The notes beneath the pieces were generated by a model, which ran no database searches, was not told the origin of the DNA, and was given only the letters and a program-made list of their open reading frames with translations. A stretch of 64,000 bases of DNA from Barthelona sp. PCE. Lineage: Eukaryota; Metamonada: BaSk clade. Each line of letters starts with the position of its first letter. Position 1 is the first letter of the stretch. The stretch spans positions 1,426,001-1,490,000 of the forward strand of contig JAUFOR010000008.1 in assembly GCA_040285745.1 (NCBI GenBank). The letters are read 5' to 3'. Positions 59,701 through 64,000 of this stretch are shown here, in pieces. A program made the position numbers and the translations under genes.

Positions 59701-60876
59701 CAAAAACAAAACACCGACAATGTCGTACTTCAACAGCCTAGTCTCCTCTACATGTGAAAGGACCGAAAGGCGGTACATGTATACACCAGCGAGCACACGT
59801 GCAGCCCAGGCATCGGTGATCCCAGTCATTGCGTCAAGAATCTCGCTCAGCATTTCATCTGTAACAAGAGATGAAGGTTCGCACCTAATCAATGGTTGGA
59901 AGAGAGTACTGACGTTGCGCTGCTCAAGGAGCGCGCATAGGCATCTGAGGACATCTCTCTGCTTGGCTGGCGTACGTAATTGCTTGAGAAGTCGTTTCTG
60001 GAAGAACTTGCCAAAATCTCCTACATCCATCCCTCTATGGGCACAGAGGACAATGATCGTCTTGGAAAACAGCTTAGCGGTCTTGGATACGCCCAGCGCA
60101 ATACTTAAAATATCCTCACTGTACATGTCTGCGTATACGATAGCTGAGAGGACGTTGTCAGCCTGGGACTGGATTGTTTTTGTGTCGAGCTGTAAGAACG
60201 CTCCCAGCCAGAGATTATGCAACTGTGAGGCTTCTGAGCACATGCAAAAAACTGGTGCTAATTGCAATAAGTGAGGTCTCCCAGGAATTGAATCTACAAC
60301 AACCTGCACCAGCTCTTCCTGATCGGATAGCACGCGAATGAGTGCCTTGTGCGCAGAATTCAGACTTTCTGTATGATACGTGATGTGATCGAGCAGGTCA
60401 AACATGTATCTAACGCTTTTCTCGGAGAGCGTGAAGAATTCAGTCTTTTGGCATATATGAGCAATGGTAAGGGCAATGACAGTTGTTCCGTATGAGAAAA
60501 ACAAGTCTTGGATACTGTCAGCATTATGGATAGGTAGACCTTGCAACAAGCTTTGTAAATCAAAATCATCAATGACGAAATCATCAGCTACTATTTCCAT
60601 CCGCTGCTCTTCAAAGACTGAGCTCGTCAACTGGCAAATACTAGCGTTAATCGTACGTTCAAGAATATGTAGCTGGGCAGTTGACTTTAAGAGAACGTTC
60701 TTTGCAAACTTCACCCTCTCTGCATCGTTGTCAAGCATCTTGACAATCTTTCGGCTTACTTTTTGCCCGATTTGAACCCCAGAATCGAATAACAAATGCT
60801 GAAATGTATTTGAGAACGATGATTTTAAAATGGGTATCGTTCCCTGCACAAGTGTAAGCTGTCCACAATATAACAT
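56737..60876 (-). CDS. Large (1379-residue) helical protein, unassigned
   Basis: Start at ATG 60876 (MLYCGQLTLVQG); the frame is open 18 codons further without ATG. The sequence is nearly all helical with Leu-, Val- and Ala-rich repeats, as in HEAT or other alpha-solenoid proteins. Near residues 1130-1150 there is a Ser-rich break, and the C-terminus is strongly acidic (DCEVEESEVDMDEF). No enzyme motif is visible. Candidates are large scaffold, transport-receptor or complex-core proteins, but no diagnostic sequence was recognised. Confidence 0.65.
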   Translation of the reverse strand: MLYCGQLTLVQGTIPILKSSFSNTFQHLLFDSGVQIGQKVSRKIVKMLDNDAERVKFAKNVLLKSTAQLHILERTINASICQLTSSVFEEQRMEIVADDFVIDDFDLQSLLQGLPIHNADSIQDLFFSYGTTVIALTIAHICQKTEFFTLSEKSVRYMFDLLDHITYHTESLNSAHKALIRVLSDQEELVQVVVDSIPGRPHLLQLAPVFCMCSEASQLHNLWLGAFLQLDTKTIQSQADNVLSAIVYADMYSEDILSIALGVSKTAKLFSKTIIVLCAHRGMDVGDFGKFFQKRLLKQLRTPAKQRDVLRCLCALLEQRNVSTLFQPLIRCEPSSLVTDEMLSEILDAMTGITDAWAARVLAGVYMYRLSVLSHVEETRLLKYDIVGVLFLYFAAMLDESVGTYISARMGLIQSVFERCIDKDFKLSPIPIFNAIWRATGDHLEIFNLFEEQREPSADADPLILFLRMSNQFPLSDWVDDALVMRVCLHNEFVWGAFDNAMEISNRFDICQYAATFFDKILSDDNCKALIPSALVVLRQLGVDGPYTTALERVNSAFVNGTDPINTAQDSEEVVFLYMRCLEACRMFNATLVVHHLQPTSVLFFGCVLDGLYDISVYQTVKNLSLEIKESMRSHMDQLNAVFRFLFWNDLMPMYELYNDFKHHFGFDSNHTAFFLQEIQDCIFAEPQPCHLEFLLYFDEEKIDLQTFEAIVACHVGSDTFVWESIFSALRNWVKTEPYFDVISSICDGFPLYCAQNYNHLESIELLPMLAKREQCCELLIRDCWFFRDLQEFVSQIMGALVILLNYQPPTALSLFERLASDYSFLADEVVRRVLPFVTSETVEYVAPFFKHASRVDFHVKWVLLYAAITPANAEFVSRTLKKTKDIELAYNIVRHVPSLLLNLRDPNDDFFLDVLDKILANCTSFNTDDLIDIFQSFGLEVLFTLYLKEARKDTFMRLSGFLIINSGDQSSVVQQLAEIESYDACFSVLLTLREQCDSETWTGYAIKLLDLINCVRPQSLHLFMEFVLRLECTPPVCQALLEAVKRIFVRKPTVVLYDLLLCFRDWDPYDVVSTVARAYVSNGTLRSALETETRLFYERMPKPAASDTLSDAFTAVMDDLDQFETGLGAASESPCITPISCRSEVSRCEELDSDICLYHFTNELNDYTQIRSIYIQLLKHHSSYIHRNLHRRVMDTVVVLLSDLLNGIRLTNLLDMALDEELERCFTHSDVNMKMHSLADWIVEHIDVKFVRLCIVVLSTGDEVVRGHLCKLLSYVFASPIAFEKVGVLQSFICTYPLNLDSDFYSELVNLIHVGVDEDEHIQIPNMLPKPFSPNAVALEAGLEAFSMHLTVDCEVEESEVDMDEFCDALEYVEDTQQ

Positions 60877-61291
60877 CGGAAGGTAAGATGGGGAAAAACT
60901 TAAAACACATTTTACTCCCTTTTCACGCAAACTAAATGTTGGGCATATGATTTATTTCCTGCTTTTGTCTTGTTTAAGATGGTAATCAAAGAAAAACATA
61001 AAGTGATGAGCATTGGTGGGCTTCACTTGCGAAGGAAATAAAGTCCTCATAATGGGCATATTTGACTGGAAATTCCATCACAACAGATCGTGAAGCACTG
61101 TAAGAGATTTCTATGATGCTGTTATGATGCTACAACCACATGTTTCACTCTTATTTACTTCATAATTCATATACTCTATTTAAACCCGTATGAATGAATA
61201 ACTGGCGCTCCTCACCGAGAGAAGACCAAGTAACCATTCTTTCAGTAATAAAGGTAAAATCTAACCTTGATAGTCTCTTAATAAATATTTT
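60877..61291. other. Intergenic stretch with no recognised gene
   Basis: About 415 bp holding the promoter of the 1379-residue gene and the 3' end of the MIT-like gene. A GTGATGA resembling a C box lies at 61003-61009, but no CTGA D box follows at a suitable distance. Confidence 0.5.
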
Positions 61292-62254
61292 TCAAAACTT
61301 TAATTTCTTATTTGCAACTCTCCTCACACTATTTTTCACGTTTTCAAGGTATTTCTGCACCACAACGCCCAAATCACTGTGAATAATAGGAATAAAGCAT
61401 TCATTGAGGAATGATGTCACAGCATCTCTTATATCTTCAGGCAGAGAGTCAACCTTTGTTTCAAACTGGATAAAAAGAGAAACTATCGATGTGTATACTG
61501 CTGTGTATTGCAAAAACAACTCATCATTCTCAACACTCTTCTTACCCATTTGAGATATAGTCCCTACTGTCCTCTTGAACCAGCCCCATCTTCCCCGCTC
61601 TACGTCAACAGGGGCCTTAACAAAAGATAGAATTTTGGAAAACTCAGTGTGTACTTCACGCATTATTTCTTTAAAACTTTGCAATACAGACATGCTGTGT
61701 TTAGATGGAAACTCTGCGTAGTCAAAGACTGCAGGCATCACCTGATCCATGCTAGAACGCAGTGATGTTAATATTTGAATACGTTCGCCCATACACGAAA
61801 CTCTGCATTTCTTTTGAAGCCAAACTTCTTGTGATATAAACAACTGTGGCGTAACATATGCTCCTGGAGTCCTAAATGTATCAATAAACAGTCGAAGAAA
61901 CCAGAAGCATAACTTTGAATCTTTAACATTAAAACTCTCCATATCATTGCTTGGTGGTGGCTCCTCGTAGGGCTCAAAATGCACAGGAAATGTCAACTTA
62001 AGGTTCAACGGTGCCTCCCTCTGCTCATCGAGCACATCCTTTAGAATATGCATCCTCTTTGAGTATTTCACCCTGAAATCGTCAAGTTCGCTGAAATATG
62101 CAGCAGTTGCAGGGCCCCTGTCCATTTCTTGTTCACATATATCAATCAACTGTAAAACTTGCGAATATTTTCCAATAGCACTCGGTATAATGCCCCCAAT
62201 GTCGTTCTCCACGGCCTCCGTGGCTATCTTTCTGATGATTGGCAGGTAATCCAT
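61292..62254 (-). CDS. Possible MIT-domain protein
   Basis: 320 residues from ATG 62254. An upstream extension would overlap the divergent Atg2-like gene and is not used. Residues 5-45 (IRKIATEAVENDIGGIIPSA, then IGKYSQVLQLIDI) have the A..A...D..G...AI..Y...L pattern of MIT three-helix domains, which bind ESCRT-III tails. The rest is helical with no other domain recognised. It faces the Atg2-like gene with only 58 bp between starts, and a shared role in membrane remodelling is possible but not shown. Confidence 0.5.
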   Translation of the reverse strand: MDYLPIIRKIATEAVENDIGGIIPSAIGKYSQVLQLIDICEQEMDRGPATAAYFSELDDFRVKYSKRMHILKDVLDEQREAPLNLKLTFPVHFEPYEEPPPSNDMESFNVKDSKLCFWFLRLFIDTFRTPGAYVTPQLFISQEVWLQKKCRVSCMGERIQILTSLRSSMDQVMPAVFDYAEFPSKHSMSVLQSFKEIMREVHTEFSKILSFVKAPVDVERGRWGWFKRTVGTISQMGKKSVENDELFLQYTAVYTSIVSLFIQFETKVDSLPEDIRDAVTSFLNECFIPIIHSDLGVVVQKYLENVKNSVRRVANKKLKF

Positions 62255-62312
62255 GCCTAAGAGATGGGATAGAAACTGGTTTTTAATTATTTTTCCCCAA
62301 TCCAGTCTATGA

Positions 62313-64000
62313 ATGTTGCATAGTTTGTATATTAAGCTTTTAAATAAGTTCTTAGGGCCGTATTTAAGCGAAGATCTCACCAAAGATCAAGTAGATGTTG
62401 CTCTGGGTAGTGGGTATGTTTCGGCTTCGAATATGGACATAAACGTTGATGCCCTAAACAACCTGGGCCTTCCGCTCCTATTCAACAAGGTATCTATCCG
62501 TAACCTCACAACCCAGCTTTCTCTACGTAATTTCTGGAAAAGTGGACCTAATATCGTCTTAGATGGTGTAGATATTGACGTAGATTTACTAGATCCTGCC
62601 AATAACAAGGAGGAAACAAACAAAGAAGCTTCAGAAGAAGAAATTATCGAGGAGGCAGAGAAAAAAGCTGGCTTCTTTGTTAGAATGCTCGAGGGATTCA
62701 TATACCGCCTAAAACTAAACGTATCCAACATCGCTGTCCGTGTTAATACGCGCTTTGGCCCTGTAACATTAAACCTTCAGAGTTTCAGAATCGACGACAA
62801 AACAACTGAGTTTGTTGAGAAAGATATTATACTGTCAGGACTTCAGTTACGCCATGAGGCAGGGCTCGACTTTGAATTCGGGTTTAGTGCCAAAGTACAC
62901 TACTTTATGGGAGAGGATGATGTTCTGCGACTTGTATGCGAGACTGAAATTGATACAGTTTCTTTAAATATTCAACATGAATTTTTCGCTGTTTTTGAAC
63001 GCATAAAGGGCGTTTTTCTCCCAGACACACGCTTGGGTGACATTGATGAAAGTCTGTTAACATCTGTTATCAACCGCATAGATACCTCGCTCGACACAGA
63101 CTTGTCATCGTTGGAAGAGTCAGTGCATGAGATCAATGCACAGATGCCGCACCGCCTGGCCACTGAGCAGATCGCCATCGTGCTATCAATGAAGCGCATG
63201 AATGTGACAGTGTGCGATGTATGTGTCTCGATAGACAATGCAATGATGGGAGTCTTTACAGGTGAGAGAAACATGTTTGAGTGTGAGCGGATAACGCTTC
63301 CGTTCGTGGAAGTTACCAATGTAGAAATCATGCAGGCAGATAAGATAGCTGTTGAAGTCGGTGATGTATCCATCAGTGTATCTCAACCTGAAGTATACGC
63401 TGTACTCAAGGCACTTGCCCCGTTAGAGCACCTGTACACAATTGATATTGTGGAGCGCGCTCTCACTCGAACGAATACTGACAGCCAGTCATCTGAGTTT
63501 GAAAAATCATCACTGAACGTTGATGTCGCAATTAAAAAGCTCACTATCGAGGCCACCAATGCAGTGGCGAGCCTAAAAATTACAACAGATGTTTTACTGA
63601 AGGACAATAAGATTATTTGTGAAACAGTCTACGGGTTTCTACGCTCAACAGTTTCAACAACTGCACGTATTCTGACTGTGGAGGGGGTTTCCGTTGATCT
63701 AACACAGCGGGCGGTTGCTGTGAGATCAATCGATGTCTCACTGTCAATGCAAGATTTGGGCGGTGTTATTGGTCTGGCAACCCACTTCTTGTACGTTGAC
63801 TTCTGTCCAGTTCATGTGGCCAACGTTGTAAGTTTAGTCACAAAGATATCTCCCCCGACTACACCGACTAAAAGCAACGTTTGTGCTGAAAGCGATGAAG
63901 GTTTTTTTATTGCAACTGGAAGTGTCAAGTGTGAGCTCGTGCTACCACGGTGCAAGGTCGGTGCTGACCTCGATGGTATTACTTTTAGGCAAAAAAAATT
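62313..64000 (+). CDS. Bridge-like lipid transfer protein, Atg2-type (3' end cut by window edge)
   Basis: At least 562 residues, open to the right edge. ATG 62313 follows an in-frame TGA directly. The N-terminus is a chorein-type lid: LYIKLLNKFLGPYLSEDLTK, then LPLLFNKVSIRNLTTQLSL and IVLDGVDIDVDLL. Next comes an acidic linker (KEASEEEIIEEAEKK) and GFIYRLKLNVSNIAVRVNTR, the conserved 'I..rV..vtIr' block. The sequence then continues as amphipathic beta strands of the lipid-carrying groove. Such proteins bridge membranes and move lipids in bulk; Atg2 feeds growing autophagosomes. Vps13 shares the lid, but its following helical region is not seen here, which favours Atg2. Confidence 0.72.
   Translation, partial: MLHSLYIKLLNKFLGPYLSEDLTKDQVDVALGSGYVSASNMDINVDALNNLGLPLLFNKVSIRNLTTQLSLRNFWKSGPNIVLDGVDIDVDLLDPANNKEETNKEASEEEIIEEAEKKAGFFVRMLEGFIYRLKLNVSNIAVRVNTRFGPVTLNLQSFRIDDKTTEFVEKDIILSGLQLRHEAGLDFEFGFSAKVHYFMGEDDVLRLVCETEIDTVSLNIQHEFFAVFERIKGVFLPDTRLGDIDESLLTSVINRIDTSLDTDLSSLEESVHEINAQMPHRLATEQIAIVLSMKRMNVTVCDVCVSIDNAMMGVFTGERNMFECERITLPFVEVTNVEIMQADKIAVEVGDVSISVSQPEVYAVLKALAPLEHLYTIDIVERALTRTNTDSQSSEFEKSSLNVDVAIKKLTIEATNAVASLKITTDVLLKDNKIICETVYGFLRSTVSTTARILTVEGVSVDLTQRAVAVRSIDVSLSMQDLGGVIGLATHFLYVDFCPVHVANVVSLVTKISPPTTPTKSNVCAESDEGFFIATGSVKCELVLPRCKVGADLDGITFRQKK

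Noticed and set aside
61003-61100. C/D box snoRNA starting at GTGATGA
   Set aside because: No CTGA box or terminal stem was found at the right distance.
62313-64000. Assignment to Vps13
   Set aside because: The chorein-like lid fits both families, but after the acidic linker the helical region typical of Vps13 is not seen and the strands continue as in Atg2. Vps13 is kept only as a lesser alternative.

Overview
The window is nuclear DNA of a unicellular eukaryote with a compact, intron-poor genome. The evidence is a string of eukaryote-only genes: an Src1/Heh inner-nuclear-membrane protein, a Nup155/Nup170 nucleoporin, exocyst Sec15, the SRP-receptor alpha subunit, Tvp23, Yos1, Iws1/Spn1, cap-binding CBP20, Vid27 and an Atg2-type lipid-transfer protein. 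There is also a tRNA-Leu(AAG) with internal A and B boxes. Genes lie on both strands with very short spacers. Convergent stop codons are 0 to about 57 bp apart and divergent start codons can be about 50 bp apart. Only two introns could be supported: one of 36 nt and one of 188 nt. Both begin GTATG and have a TAAC-like branch motif within about 15 nt of the acceptor AG. I cannot name the organism from the sequence.

Layout. 1-13.8 kb: mostly conserved cell-biology genes: Src1/Heh-like (cut by the left edge), Tvp23, a metallophosphoesterase, a class I cyclic-nucleotide phosphodiesterase, Nup155-like (split by the 36-nt intron), an EF-hand protein, an unrecognised basic protein and Sec15. 13.9-26 kb: an accessory stretch of unrecognised genes. 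Four encode beta-strand-rich proteins of about 335-650 residues. The others are an 815-residue protein with an acidic repeat and a small two-helix membrane protein. The same stretch holds an AT-rich gap with the tRNA, a short tandem repeat and the decayed tail of a hAT transposase. 26-45 kb: Iws1, a multi-pass membrane protein, a coiled-coil protein, a 1735-residue unrecognised helical protein, two coiled-coil or acidic proteins, SRP receptor alpha, Vid27-like, a tail-anchored protein, CBP20, an ALY/Yra1-like RRM protein with the 188-nt intron, Yos1 and a PP2C phosphatase. 45-51.5 kb: a second accessory patch with a secreted cysteine-rich repeat protein, a nearly full-length hAT transposase-like gene, two more decayed hAT tails and another beta-rich orphan. 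51.5-64 kb: a small basic-tailed protein, a long coiled-coil protein, a membrane acyltransferase-3, a 1379-residue unrecognised protein, a possible MIT-domain protein, and the start of an Atg2-like gene cut by the right edge.

How they work together. Many recognised genes serve the endomembrane system: SRP receptor alpha at the ER, Yos1 and Tvp23 in ER-Golgi and Golgi traffic, Sec15 in exocytosis, and Atg2 in autophagy. A second group serves the nucleus and mRNA: Src1/Heh, Nup155, Iws1, CBP20 and the ALY-like protein. Signalling is represented by the phosphodiesterase, PP2C and the EF-hand protein. Gene order shows no operon logic. The features that stand out are extreme packing, the two intron types, and orphan beta-rich genes lying next to hAT debris.
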